Positions 20,908 to 30,234 are shown, counted from the first letter of the stretch. The stretch is DNA of 64,000 bases from Fuerstiella sp041398845 (GCA_041398845.1 JAWKTZ010000016.1:62001-126000), one strand, 5' to 3'. A program made the numbers and translations. The notes: generated by a model not told the origin, from the letters alone.

Positions 20908-21359
20908 GTTGCTTTCTCCTGTCGGAATCGGAGCAGAATCGGAGCTGTGGAATCTGCCACAGGCTACCTCAGGCGGCGGCATTCGTCGCATTCGCAGACG
21001 CAGAATTCGAAAGTTCCCACAGGATCAGCATCCACCATCCCCAGCCGCTGGTGATCTGACGTCATGAATGTCTGTTCACGCGGTCCGTTAATCGTCCCAG
21101 CCTGGTCGTTGAGCCTCCGGACTGAGCGTCAGGCAGTCACGTCATTCCAACAATGCTCTCCTGTTCCAGCAACGCCGGACAGAACCGGGACCGGCTTCCC
21201 GACAAAACAAGCATCGAGCGGACTGCCTGAATCGCAGGAGTGCCGCCCCGTTTCGCAAGTGATTCCACGGCACTTCGAACACCGTCTGCATTCCTGAGTC
21301 ATCGGCACGTGAGTTGCGTTGAAGGTTGGGAACTCAATCAAACGACGCGAGGTCATTTC
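20908..21359. other. Intergenic region with no recognisable gene
   Basis: This 450-base gap separates the minus-strand YdjY/WD40 operon from the plus-strand DUF3309 gene, so promoters for both should lie here. I saw no convincing reading frame, hairpin or promoter boxes. Confidence 0.5.
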
Positions 21360-21515
21360 ATGCTTTCGACCATTCTGCTCATCATTTTGATTCTGGCGCT
21401 GCTCGGCACACTGCCAGCATGGCCACATAGTCGAGGCTGGGGATATTACCCGAGCAGTGGGCTTGGCTTGGTGGTACTGATTCTTGTCGTTCTGCTTCTG
21501 ATGGGACGAATCTAA
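21360..21515 (+). CDS. DUF3309 family membrane miniprotein
   Basis: A 51-residue protein starting MLSTILLIILILALLG. It has two hydrophobic segments (about residues 2-17 and 33-48) around a short loop 'PAWPHSRGWGYYPSSG' and ends in 'LLLMGRI'. Length, loop and terminal 'MGRI' match the DUF3309 family, small membrane proteins widespread in bacteria and of unknown function. An upstream ATG at 21240 in the same frame would add 40 non-conserved residues; ATG 21360 with the ribosome site GAGGTCATTTC is better. It heads a plus-strand run with a small lipoprotein and a YciF-like protein, a grouping often seen among stress-related genes. Confidence 0.85.
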   Translation: MLSTILLIILILALLGTLPAWPHSRGWGYYPSSGLGLVVLILVVLLLMGRI

Positions 21516-21551
21516 CTGGATAACGACAGTCAAATATTCCGGGAGCTTCCA

Positions 21552-21731
21552 ATGCATACGTTCAAAAAATCTGCGACTTTGATCGCCACTGCCTGCTTCA
21601 CGGCCGGACTACTGGCATTGAGTGGCTGCGACAACAAGGAAAAAGTGCTCGACATCGAAACTCCAGGCGGGGAAATCGAAGTCGAACGCGACCAGGACAC
21701 GGGTGAGACGGATGTCGAAGTGAACGACTGA
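21552..21731 (+). CDS. Small lipoprotein (59 aa)
   Basis: A short frame starts with a lipoprotein signal, MHTFKKSATLIATACF, and reaches the lipobox 'LALSGC', with Cys at residue 26 as the likely lipidation site. The mature 34 residues are strongly acidic, 'DIETPGGEIEVERDQDTG', and end in 'DVEVND'. A ribosome site (GGGAG) precedes the ATG. It lies 36 bases after the DUF3309 gene on the same strand. Planctomycete genomes carry many tiny lipoproteins with this 'VxDIETPGGxIEVER' motif; no function is known to me. Confidence 0.8.
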   Translation: MHTFKKSATLIATACFTAGLLALSGCDNKEKVLDIETPGGEIEVERDQDTGETDVEVND

Positions 21732-21891
21732 ACGTTCGTACGCGGCCTCATCACAACTATCGCGAGCACGAACGATACTGCGAACATCGCCGGGATATCG
21801 CCGGCATGATGACGAAGAACGGACATGCACCGGCCCTGACACTCGCTGATTTCGAAAATAATTCTCTACCCTCAACATGGCAGGACACATC

Positions 21892-22395
21892 ATGAAACTC
21901 GATTCACTGGAAAAGCTCTTCGTACAGGAACTGAAGGATCTGTACAGCGCTGAGACTCAGTTGGTGAAAGCGATTCCGCGAATGGAATCAGCAGCCACCG
22001 ACAGAGGTCTCAAAGATGCGTTTGCTCATCACCTGAAGGAAACTGAAGCTCACGTTCATCGCCTGAAATCCATCTTTGACGGGATGAACTTTGAACCGGG
22101 AGGACACCGATGTGCTGCGATGGAAGGCATTCTCAAAGAGGGTGAGGAGCTGATTAACAACGGTGCCGAGCCGAAGGTTCTGGATGCCGCTCTGATTGCG
22201 GCTGCTCAGCGCGTAGAACATTACGAGATGGCGGGATACGGAACGGCTCGGGCCTATGCCGAGAAACTCGGTCATCACGAAACGGCGGATGTGCTTCAGC
22301 AAACTCTGGAAGAGGAAGGCAACGCCAACAGAGCGCTCACACGTCTGGCAGAACGTTCGATCAATGCACTGGCCATGTTTGCCAGTGCAGGCTAG
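21892..22395 (+). CDS. YciE/YciF-like ferritin-fold protein (DUF892)
   Basis: The 167-residue protein begins MKLDSLEKLFVQELKDLYSAE, the diagnostic opening of the DUF892 (YciE/YciF) ferritin-like family, and is entirely helical. Putative metal ligands sit on the helices: ELKDLYSAE, HHLKETEAHVHR, AAQRVEHYEMAGYG and EEEGNANRAL. Family members are small four-helix-bundle proteins linked to stress responses. ATG 21892 with AGGACACATC upstream is preferred to ATG 21877. It is 160 bases downstream of the small lipoprotein on the same strand and may share its transcript. Confidence 0.92.
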   Translation: MKLDSLEKLFVQELKDLYSAETQLVKAIPRMESAATDRGLKDAFAHHLKETEAHVHRLKSIFDGMNFEPGGHRCAAMEGILKEGEELINNGAEPKVLDAALIAAAQRVEHYEMAGYGTARAYAEKLGHHETADVLQQTLEEEGNANRALTRLAERSINALAMFASAG

Positions 22396-22544
22396 CCTGC
22401 ATTGCGCACTCTGGCGGGCGTCGTGTTGCTGATTTGTGCGTGTCGTCATGAATGGCGGGGCTGCGGTGCCATTGCCAACGTGGTCCGTGTCGGTGGCTGC
22501 AGATTGCTGAGGTTTCGTTGATTTTTGGCGTGGTCGGCGCGGAC

Positions 22545-23140
22545 AGTTGGCGAGAAACCGATGTGAGCTCAAGCGGTCCATCTGCAGTCCGTTTTTCAGT
22601 TCGCCGATCGGTCGTTCGGGAACGTTGCCGCGCTGAACGTAGAAACCGCGATAGATTCCGCCGGGGTTGCCCGACATGTTGGTGATGACGTAACGCATGT
22701 TTGTGCCACCTGTTTTTTGATCTCGGTTTTCACAACGATGCGTCGCGCGTGCGACCACGACTTCGCTTTGTAGTCTTCAAAGGCGTGAAACGTCTGCAAC
22801 TCATGGCGGCCCGTCATCCACCACAACAGACGCGCGTTGTCGACCAGTTCAAGCTCGGAAACCCTTTGTTTTAAGGTGTTATTCGTGGCATAGCCGAATG
22901 CGAACAACAGTCCATGGCGTTCGCAGTCGTCGTACATTTCCGGCCCCGCGACACCGTTGTCGCCGCGCACAAAGATCGTGATGTCCGGCCAGTGAGCGCG
23001 CATGCGTTCGACGATTCGTTGAATCATCTCGACGGCTCCCAGCCCCGCGTGCGCGGTTCCGTGACGAAGCCACGCACCCAGCGGCATTCCTGTTTCGCCT
23101 TCGAAGATCATCATCGGAAAGTACTCATCTCGGGCAGATC
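22545..23140 (-). pseudogene. IS1380-type transposase remnant
   Basis: The minus strand encodes a central and C-terminal part of a DDE transposase resembling the IS1380 family: 'RAHWPDITIFVRGDNGV' (catalytic Asp in the RGD context), 'CERHGLLFAFGYATN', then 'MRYVITNMSG', 'VPERPIGELKNGLQMDR' (catalytic Glu) and 'SSHRFLAN'. The frame breaks near 22720 at a run of six A (minus strand); a seventh A would restore it. The N-terminal third is missing: just above 23125 the sequence becomes an unrelated signal-peptide stub. Similarity also fades below about 22545, where the usual C-terminal tail is not recognisable. I did not find its inverted repeats. This is a dead insertion element. Confidence 0.8.
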
Positions 23141-23206
23141 ATCCGCAGCGTGAACCATGGTCAGCGACAGACTCAGCAGGACAAAGGAAGCGGAGCGTGC
23201 GGTCAT
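23111..23206 (-). pseudogene. 5' stub of a secreted-protein gene cut by the IS1380-type remnant
   Basis: Starting at ATG 23206 with a ribosome site (GAGG), the minus strand encodes 31 residues: MTARSASFVLLSLSLTMVHA, a classical Sec signal with cleavage after AHA, then ADDLPEMSTFR and a TGA. The stop lies inside the transposase remnant, which reads in another frame from the same point. This suggests that an insertion removed all but the signal peptide. The rest of the gene was not found in the window. The stub starts divergently from the frameshifted Tat gene at 23383. Confidence 0.55.
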
Positions 23207-23382
23207 CGGAGCATCCTCGCAAGGAATTCGGCGGTGGGATTCAGAAACTCCAAGCGGCGTGATACCATTTGCAGCCGGATCGATCGATCAACTCTGCCGA
23301 ATACCGTCAGCACAAATGACGACTGGGTGGCAGCACCGCATGACTTCCGACGATGCCCTGTCGTCTCCGCGAGGACTGTAGG

Positions 23383-24644
23383 ATGGACGCGTTCAACGAA
23401 TTGTCCCGTCGCCACTGGCTGACGAAAGCGGCAACCAGTGGTGTGACGGCCACAGTGGCCGCACAACTGACTCTGCCCACGCGGCTGGATGCCTCTCAGC
23501 CGGTTCGGTCGAAAGCGGTCGCTGCGATCCTCACGGCCTATGAGTACGGGCTGCATGCCGATGTGCTGATCGGAAAAATTCTGGAGGGCTGGGAACAAAA
23601 TGGTGGCGCGGGGCCGGCGCTGACTGTGTCGTCCATGTACGTCGACCAGTTCACGGACCGCGATATGGCTCGCAGCATGTCCCGGAAGTACGGCGTCCCG
23701 ATCTTCGACACAATCGAACAGGCCGTCACGGTGGGCGGTCGACAGATTCCGGTCGACGGAGTCATCAGTATCGGTGAACATGGTCGGTATCCAACCAACG
23801 CCAAAGGCCAGGTCCTGCATCCACGGCGGCGTTTTTTCGAAGCCATCACTGACACATTCAGGAAGTATGGCCGTGTGGTTCCGGTTTTTAATGACAAACA
23901 TCTGGGACCGACATGGTCCGATGCGAAGTGGATGTCTGACCGAGCAAAGGCCATGAACGTTCCGTTCATGGCCGGTTCATCAATGGTGGTGGGTTATCGC
24001 GAGCCGGAGATCACGGTCCCGATGGGGTGCGACATCGAAGCGGCAGTGGGCATTGGTTATTCGGGACTGGACATCTACGGCAGCCATGCTCTGGAATTCT
24101 TCCAGTGCCACGTCGAACGTCGACGTGGCGGGGAAACCGGAGTCGAGTGGGTGCAGTGTCTGGAGGGCGACGCCATGTGGAAGGTTCTGGACGACGGAGT
24201 CGTTTCCCGCGATTCCAGCCTGACGCCGCTCTTGCTCAGGTCCCGCATTCAGCGAATGATGTGCGACGACCGGCGGCGACGCTCTTTCTGTTTCAGTATC
24301 GGGATGGTTTCACGGGAGCCGTCTTTATGTTGTCGGAGTATGCTCGCGGAACATCAGTGGCCCTCAAAATCAAGGGACGCGACACTCCCCTGGCGACTCG
24401 GTTCGACGAACGGACCGAACCGAGACACCCGCACTTCGCATGGCTTCTGAAGGGCATCGAACGCATGATTCATACCGGCCGGCCGACGTATCCCGTAGAA
24501 CGAACTCTGCTGACCAGCGGCATTCTGGATCGAGCTCTCACATCACGAATTGAACAGAATCGCAAACGAATGACACCGGAGCTGCACATTTCGTACACAC
24601 CCGTCGACTATCCTCACGCACCGCTCCCGGATCTGCATTCCTGA
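23383..24644 (+). pseudogene. Tat-exported hypothetical protein, single frameshift
   Basis: The protein begins MDAFNELSRRHWLTKAATSG, a twin-arginine export signal, and runs in one frame to about 24210 ('DDGVVSRD'). Sense then continues in the -1 frame from about 24215 ('DAALAQVPHSANDVRRP') to a stop at 24644. One base missing within 24211-24222 would join the halves into about 420 residues. Conserved-looking stretches are 'LTAYEYGLHADVLIGKILEG', 'GEHGRYPTNAKGQ' and 'VFNDKHLGPTW'. It resembles planctomycete Tat proteins of unknown function. Either the gene is recently broken or the assembly lacks a base. It precedes the binding-protein gene by 89 bases. Confidence 0.75.
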
Positions 24645-24733
24645 TTGTGTCTGACCGCTTGTTGCGATCATTCACGGCCCTCGACAGCCCCTGACTGTGA
24701 TGTTTTCGTGCCCTCTTTGTCTGTGAAGTTCTC

Positions 24734-25765
24734 ATGCCCAATCTTGTTTTGGTTCTCTGTGTGTTGTTGATGTCATTCCCGTTATGCGGATGCGGAAGCG
24801 GATCAACAGACGCGCGGACCGACGTGGCGACGGCGACGCCAACAGATCCGACAGCCACCGCATCCACAGGCCGCCCGTCCGTGTCACTGGCTCTGAACTG
24901 GTATGCGGAAGCCGAGCATGGCGGATACGTTGCCGCGAGGGAACTGGGATTCTTTCAGGATGCCGGACTGGATGTGACGATCCGTCCGGGAGGTCCCGGA
25001 GCTCCGAACCTTGTGATTCAGGAACTGGCTTCGGAACGTCTTGAATTTGCCGTTTCCAACGCCGACCTTGTGGTGCTGGGGCGAGCCAACGGAGTTCCTT
25101 TGGTGGCCGTGGCCGCTCCGTTGCAGCAGTCGCCGCGCTGCATCGTTGTGCGGAAAGATTCCGGAATTGAACGCCTGGACCAGCTCCAGGATCTGGAACT
25201 GGCGATCAGTGACAGCCGCCCGTTTGCTCTGTGGATGAAGAAAAAGCTGCCGCTGACCAACGTCACTATGGTGCCTTACAGCGGCCAGGTCGGCGAATTC
25301 CTTGTGAAGCCGAAGTTTGCTCAGCAGGGTTACGTGTTCAGTGAACCGTTTGTGATTCGCGAAGCCGGGGGCGATGCCACGGTGCTGATGCTGTCAGACA
25401 TCGGCTTCAACCCCTATGGCAGCCTGCTGGTCACGACGGAAGATGTGATCCGCAGCAAACCGGAACTGGTTCGAAGCATGGTTCAGGCGAGCGTCAGAGG
25501 CTGGCAGGTTTACCTTCAGGATCCCGAACCAACCAACCGACGGATTCATGCCGACAACAGGGAAATGAGCCTGGCGGCACTGGCTTATGGAGCACAGACG
25601 ATGAAAGACCTGTATCAGCCGGAACAGGGACAGCCGTTGTGTGGCATGAACCGGGATCGCTGGCAGACACTCATCGAACAGATTGCCGAAGTCGGCGAAA
25701 TTCAGATCACCGACGTCACCGCCGAACAGTGCTTTGACATGTCCTTCCTGCCCACAGAACCATAG
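24734..25765 (+). CDS. NMT1/THI5-like ABC transporter substrate-binding lipoprotein
   Basis: A 343-residue lipoprotein: signal MPNLVLVLCVLLMSF, lipobox ending at Cys20 (LCGC), a Ser/Thr-rich linker, then a binding-protein fold. 'VSLALNWYAEAEHGGYVAAR' and 'LGFFQDAGLDVTIRPGG' are hallmarks of the NMT1/THI5/SsuA group, and 'FAVSNADLVVLGRANGVPLV' follows the family pattern. Such proteins bind thiamine pyrimidine precursors, sulfonates, nitrate or riboflavin; the ligand cannot be read from sequence. No permease or ATPase gene is adjacent, so it is either an orphan subunit or uses a transporter encoded elsewhere. The next gene starts 14 bases downstream, suggesting an operon. Confidence 0.87.
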   Translation: MPNLVLVLCVLLMSFPLCGCGSGSTDARTDVATATPTDPTATASTGRPSVSLALNWYAEAEHGGYVAARELGFFQDAGLDVTIRPGGPGAPNLVIQELASERLEFAVSNADLVVLGRANGVPLVAVAAPLQQSPRCIVVRKDSGIERLDQLQDLELAISDSRPFALWMKKKLPLTNVTMVPYSGQVGEFLVKPKFAQQGYVFSEPFVIREAGGDATVLMLSDIGFNPYGSLLVTTEDVIRSKPELVRSMVQASVRGWQVYLQDPEPTNRRIHADNREMSLAALAYGAQTMKDLYQPEQGQPLCGMNRDRWQTLIEQIAEVGEIQITDVTAEQCFDMSFLPTEP

Positions 25766-25779
25766 AGAAATGCATCACC

Positions 25780-27246
25780 ATGAACATTCAACCACTTGCA
25801 AGCAGTTGCCGAGTTCTTTTCAGGACGCTGATCCCGGCCGCTGTCCTGTGTTGCAGCACATTCGGTAGTGCTCAGGACCTCAAAACGGACGCTCGCCAGG
25901 CCATTTCCAAAGCGGCCGGCTATTATGTACGCGAGGTTGCGGTGCATGGCGGTTATGTCTACTACTATTCCCCGGATCTGAAGAAGCGCCACGGGGAAGG
26001 TCCGGCAACCGCAACTCAGATCTGGGTTCAGCCGCCGGGAACTCCGACCGTCGGTCTGGCGCTGCTGGACGCGTATGAGGCAACTCAGGAACCGTGGCTT
26101 CTGGAGGCCGCGACGGCTGCCGCCGAAGCGCTTATTTACGGACAACTGCAGTCCGGTGCATGGACCAACAGCATCGATTTCAATCCACGAGGACAAACGG
26201 CTCAGTACCGCAACGGCAAAGGCAAGGGCCGCAACTTCTCCACACTGGACGATGGGATTTCTCAGGCGGCTCTGCAGCTACTGATGCGAATCGACAAGGC
26301 TCACATGTTCCGGCATCCGGCTGTGCGCGACGCCGTTCAGACGGGTCTGGACGCAATGCTGGCGGCTCAGTTTGACAATGGAGCGTTTCCGCAGGGCTGG
26401 GACGAAACGCCGGTGGCAGTAACACAGCCCATCAAGAAGGCATCGTTTCCTGAATACGACTGGCGGACCGAAGGACGCATTCGGGAATACTGGGACATGT
26501 ATACTTTGAATGACGGAGCCGCCGGGACCATCGCTCAAACGCTCCTTGTGGCCGATCGCATTTATGGAACGCCGTCGACAACAGCGGAGCTTCAGCCCGA
26601 TCTGCGATATCGCAAAGCGTTGCAGCGATTGGGCGAATTTCTGATTCTGGCTCAGCTTCCGGAACCTCAGCCGGCGTGGGCTCAGCAGTACAGCTTTCAG
26701 ATGCATCCGATCTGGGCGCGCCGCTTCGAACCCGCGGCCGTCGCCAGCCGCGAATCTCAGGACGTCATCCGGACACTCATGAAGATCGCCGCTGTGACCG
26801 AAGACGACCGTTATTTGAAACCGATCCCGGCTGCTCTGCAGTACCTGCAGCGCTCTTTGCTTCCGGATGGTCGGCTGTCGCGCTACTATGAACTGCAGAG
26901 CAATCGTCCGCTGTATATGTCTCGAAGCGGCAAGAACTACAGTCTGACCTATGACGATCGCGATCTGCCGAATCACTATGGCTGGAAAATCCAGAGCGAA
27001 ATTGCCGAGCTGACTGCGGCCTACACCGACGCCGTCCAACACCGCTCGCCGACAACAGCAAGGATTTCCCCCGCCGAAGTGCAGCAGATCCTCAACGATC
27101 TTGATGACAGCCATCGCTGGCTGAGTCGCTATGACGGCGAACCGTTGTCGGGCCAGCCGAAGTTCGCGGACGGCGAACAGTATCTGAACAGCGACGTCTT
27201 CAGCCGGAATCTGACGAAGTTGAGTGAGTTCATTCTGTCGGAATAA
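25780..27246 (+). CDS. Secreted pectate-lyase-like (PL10-like) alpha/alpha-barrel protein
   Basis: The 488-residue protein has a signal peptide (about residues 1-31, ending 'FGSAQD') and an all-helical body. Its motif order follows polysaccharide lyase family 10: 'LAAQFDNGAFPQGW', then 'MYTLNDGAAG' (position of the catalytic-loop Asp), then 'LILAQLPEPQPAWAQQY', 'PIWARRFEPAAVASRESQ' and 'VIRTLMK'. Extra sequence at both ends makes it longer than a minimal PL10 domain. A role in degrading uronic-acid polysaccharides outside the cell fits planctomycete ecology but is inference; it could equally be a non-catalytic relative. It sits 14 bases after the substrate-binding lipoprotein gene, so import and degradation of a carbohydrate-linked compound may be connected. 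Confidence 0.72.
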   Translation: MNIQPLASSCRVLFRTLIPAAVLCCSTFGSAQDLKTDARQAISKAAGYYVREVAVHGGYVYYYSPDLKKRHGEGPATATQIWVQPPGTPTVGLALLDAYEATQEPWLLEAATAAAEALIYGQLQSGAWTNSIDFNPRGQTAQYRNGKGKGRNFSTLDDGISQAALQLLMRIDKAHMFRHPAVRDAVQTGLDAMLAAQFDNGAFPQGWDETPVAVTQPIKKASFPEYDWRTEGRIREYWDMYTLNDGAAGTIAQTLLVADRIYGTPSTTAELQPDLRYRKALQRLGEFLILAQLPEPQPAWAQQYSFQMHPIWARRFEPAAVASRESQDVIRTLMKIAAVTEDDRYLKPIPAALQYLQRSLLPDGRLSRYYELQSNRPLYMSRSGKNYSLTYDDRDLPNHYGWKIQSEIAELTAAYTDAVQHRSPTTARISPAEVQQILNDLDDSHRWLSRYDGEPLSGQPKFADGEQYLNSDVFSRNLTKLSEFILSE

Positions 27247-27287
27247 CGCGCCAGCCACGCAACATGGGTCACGCTGGCAGTGGAACT

Positions 27288-28661
27288 CTATCGCCGCCCG
27301 CGACCGGATGCACCACGTGCCGACGGACCGCTGCGGGTGGTTGCACCACTGCGGGTGGTTGAGCTTCGAGCGGAAAAGCTTCGTCCGGAATCGGCGTTTC
27401 CACCGAAACCACGCATGCTGCCGACCCCGCTCGCACCTGCCCCGGCGCGAATCGAAGGAACGGAGGCTGGCGGTCGGCTGCTGCGAACCGACGAACCGGT
27501 CGCCGACGGCTGGCTGCTGCGAATCGACGGTACTGAAGGTATGGTCGCCGGTGCCGTCCCGCGCGATGTTCGACCAGACACCGCACTGGCCGGATTGATC
27601 CCTCTGACCGTTGTCGATCGGCCTGCTGTGATCCCCGTCGCTGGCCTTCCCGATTCAATGGTCGCTGGCCTGCCGGTTGGGCCGGACGATATCCGATTCC
27701 TCTGCACAGCGGCTGCGGCGGAGCCGGCGCTCTCGACAGCCGGTGATCGCACAGACGGCAGAGCGTTCGCACCGGCACTGCGGGGGACCGCTGCAGGTGA
27801 TGTGATGCTGCGGCGTTCCGATGGACTGCGGCCCGCCGGTGTGCCTGGCGTGACGCGTGGTGTTGAGGCTGCAGATTGCGGAACCGAACGATAGGTTCTC
27901 TGCTCACGACCTGCGACGGCGGCTCCGGAAGCCGGTCCGGTTCTGCTGGCGTCAGTGTCGGTACGCTGAGTCTGTACCGAACGGCGGAGAGCCGACGCTG
28001 CCCTACCGGGGTCTGATGTTGCACGTTCAATGCGCGAACGCAGATCCGAACGTTCGCCGCTGGTCGAGTTTGTTCGACCTGACGAGATGCGTTCGTTGGA
28101 TCGGATCGCCGACGGGTCAGCACCGGTTGTGGCGTCCCCTCGCGATTCTCGGACGGAAAGCGCACTTCGCGACGGCGTCGCGTCGCTGGTGCCTGCCGCC
28201 GCCGGCAGACGCCACCGAGGATTTTCGTCCCGCCGACCAATGGCGGCGTCCCGTTGTTCTTTAATCACTGTGGACGCTGACGGTCGTGACTCCGTTGACC
28301 GACCCGACTCCGCTGACCGACCCGACTCCGCTGCTCGCAACGCCGAAGATCGCGCCGTGGATTCACGCAACTCCGCTGCTCGCGACTCCACTGATCCACG
28401 CAACTCTGCCGCAGAACGCGACGAGGTGAATCGTTCGCGACCGCCGGTTTCAATTTCAGAACGCTGCCTGGCCAAAGCAGGAATTTCCAGCGCCCGTTGA
28501 CGCAGGCGACTGAGCTGATCCGTGGAGACTCGAGTGAACGCGGTCGGGGCCTGACGAGCTCGATCGCGAATCGATTCGGCCAGCCGGTCGCCCTGATTCC
28601 AGAATTCGTCCGATCGCGAACTGCGAGACTCAAGCGGTCGCCGCGACCACCTGAGCGGCAT
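27288..28661 (-). CDS. Ser/Arg/Ala-rich low-complexity C-terminal half of a YXWGXW-type protein
   Basis: This open frame of 457 codons starts at an internal ATG and probably continues the broken reading frame upstream (28662-29816). Its first 70 residues are helical and charged ('SIRDRARQAPTAFTRV', 'DQLSRLRQRALEIPALARQR'); the rest is disordered, dominated by Ser, Arg, Ala, Thr and Pro, with tandem motifs such as 'ESGRSAESGRSTESR' and a Gly/Arg-rich end, 'SARGASGRGRR'. In planctomycete YXWGXW proteins the N-terminal aromatic repeats are commonly followed by such a charged, low-complexity tail. As an independent protein it would lack a signal peptide, another reason to see it as a C-terminal part. 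Stop TAG at 27288-27290; convergent with the pectate-lyase-like gene. Confidence 0.55.
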   Translation of the reverse strand: MPLRWSRRPLESRSSRSDEFWNQGDRLAESIRDRARQAPTAFTRVSTDQLSRLRQRALEIPALARQRSEIETGGRERFTSSRSAAELRGSVESRAAELRESTARSSALRAAESGRSAESGRSTESRPSASTVIKEQRDAAIGRRDENPRWRLPAAAGTSDATPSRSALSVRESRGDATTGADPSAIRSNERISSGRTNSTSGERSDLRSRIERATSDPGRAASALRRSVQTQRTDTDASRTGPASGAAVAGREQRTYRSVPQSAASTPRVTPGTPAGRSPSERRSITSPAAVPRSAGANALPSVRSPAVESAGSAAAAVQRNRISSGPTGRPATIESGRPATGITAGRSTTVRGINPASAVSGRTSRGTAPATIPSVPSIRSSQPSATGSSVRSSRPPASVPSIRAGAGASGVGSMRGFGGNADSGRSFSARSSTTRSGATTRSGPSARGASGRGRR

Positions 28662-29816
28662 TGCGGCGGCTGTTCCTGGTCTGGGCGGTCAGCTCGCTGC
28701 GACTGGAATAGATGTTGTACTGATTGACGATCTGCTGGAGACAAATTGATGCCTCGCTGACCATGCGTGCGGCTGGCATGAGCGAACGCATGAGTCGCCA
28801 CGCAGACCTCGGCTACCGACACGAATGACCGTTCGCTGATGCACGGTATGCCACGGAAGAATGCCCGCTCGACGATGGTTCACCGGCATAGTAGTCGCCG
28901 AACAGATAATGCCGCCGCCGTGGACTCACCCAGAAATGTGCCTGCAGTCCGCCTGCAAGCAGTGATATCCGTGGAACATACCGGAAGCCGACATTGACAA
29001 ACGCCGGTCGCCGAAACCGAAACGGCGCATAACAGCGTGCCTCGCGACACGATGGGATAGTCCCAGTAGCCGTTGCAGATCACATAACCACAGGTGTCCA
29101 CAGAGGTCGCTGAGGAATCCAGATCCAGTTCGAATATCCGGCCGACCAATATCCAGGCCGCCACACATAGCTGGCCTGATTCCAGTTCCAGCAGCCAGGA
29201 ATCGGTACTCTTCCGACGGAGCGTTCGCCACCGGTCCGGGTCCAGCACTGACTCCGGCGGTGCCTGCGATGTATTCGATTTCCGGCGATGCTGGTGAAGC
29301 CCAGGTTCCTCCAACCCATTGATATTTTCCGTCCAGTTCCGCCCAGTATCCGGGCACCCAGCGGCACGGCCGGGAGGAATGTGTCGCCACACTCCATGAC
29401 CCAGATGAATCGTCGCGATCATCGTCCGAGACCAGTAGCCAGAAATCCACTCGATGTTGCTGCCTTCGGGTTTGAGTTCCGGAGGTACTTCCGGGCACAT
29501 TCGGCGGCGGCTCGCGATCAGCAATCAGCCCCTCGACCGGCTCCTGGTTGTACTGTTCTGCAAACGCCTCATGCACCGGCCCCCGCAGCAGTTCTTCGCC
29601 ATAGTCGTAGGCTTCGGCGTCCGGCGGCAGATCCGTCTCCGGCAGCTCGGACCCGATCGGCAACCCAGCATCGGCGGGGAGATCCAGACCGCTTTGAGCT
29701 TCATCCTGCGAAATACCCTGGGCTTCAAAAACTCGCAGCGTCTGAGCCATCGCCGGAGCTGAAAGCAGCGTCAGCAAGGTCATGCCAAGGCATTGAAAGA
29801 TTTGCGTTCGGGTCAT
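28662..29816 (-). pseudogene. N-terminal half of a secreted YXWGXW-type repeat protein, with many frameshifts
   Basis: ATG 29816 has a good ribosome site (CAGGTGAACATC) and encodes a signal peptide (MTRTQIFQCLGMTLLTLLSA). The frame then breaks repeatedly, yet all conserved pieces are present in order across three frames: 'PEVPPELKPEGSNIEWISGYW', 'GVWRHIPPGR', 'RWVPGYWAELDGKYQWVGG', 'PGCWNWNQASYVWRPGYW', 'SNWIWIPQR', 'CGYVICNGYWDYPIVSRGT', 'RFRRPAFVNVGFRYVP', 'AHFWVSP' and 'RRRHYLFGDYY'. Each break fits the gain or loss of one base, often in a short run (an extra G near 29497, missing G and T near 29430-29410, missing T near 29094, extra T near 29033). Such Trp-rich repeat proteins are exported planctomycete proteins of unknown function. 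Below 28800 the frame is uncertain. Confidence 0.75.
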
Positions 29817-30234
29817 GATGTTCACCTGGTGTCCCTGACAGGAATTGCTGTTGTTGTGCTCGGCTCGGAAAACGAGTCGTTTGGCAACAAAAGACGGGCG
29901 TCCAATCCTGTCTTCATGTCGTCCGGCCATTTGTTGCCGCAAACGGTATGCCCATGCATTGTTTCCTGCGGCAGACGACAAACAAGCCCGACCGTCTGAG
30001 TCCCCCGAAGCGGCAGGAATCGCCGGAATTCGCGTCCTGCCCGGATTCTCTGAAATTCCACGCGTTCGTTTCACTGCCCGCCGAACGGATTCAGGAAACT
30101 CCAGTCCGCGCCGTTGGATCGCAACCCAGTGCCATCACAGTGACGACACACTCCTCGTAATGGGATTCGCCTGAATTCCCTGCTCACCGGATTTCTGGCG
30201 AAATCCACAACGCCATCTATTGATGAAGCCTTCC
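29817..30234. other. Intergenic region with no recognisable gene
   Basis: This stretch lies upstream of the YXWGXW gene and should hold its promoter. The minus-strand frame runs open into it, but the upstream residues show no conserved pattern and the signal peptide starts at 29816. Nothing else was seen. Confidence 0.4.

Noticed and set aside
22700..22730. Programmed -1 frameshift in the IS1380-type transposase at an A6C run
   Set aside because: The heptamer is not phased as X-XXY-YYZ, and the element also lacks its N-terminal third, so a lost base in a dead gene is simpler.
26278..27258. Minus-strand frame of 326 codons opposite the pectate-lyase-like gene
   Set aside because: No start context or motif, and it is fully covered by a convincing sense gene with a signal peptide.
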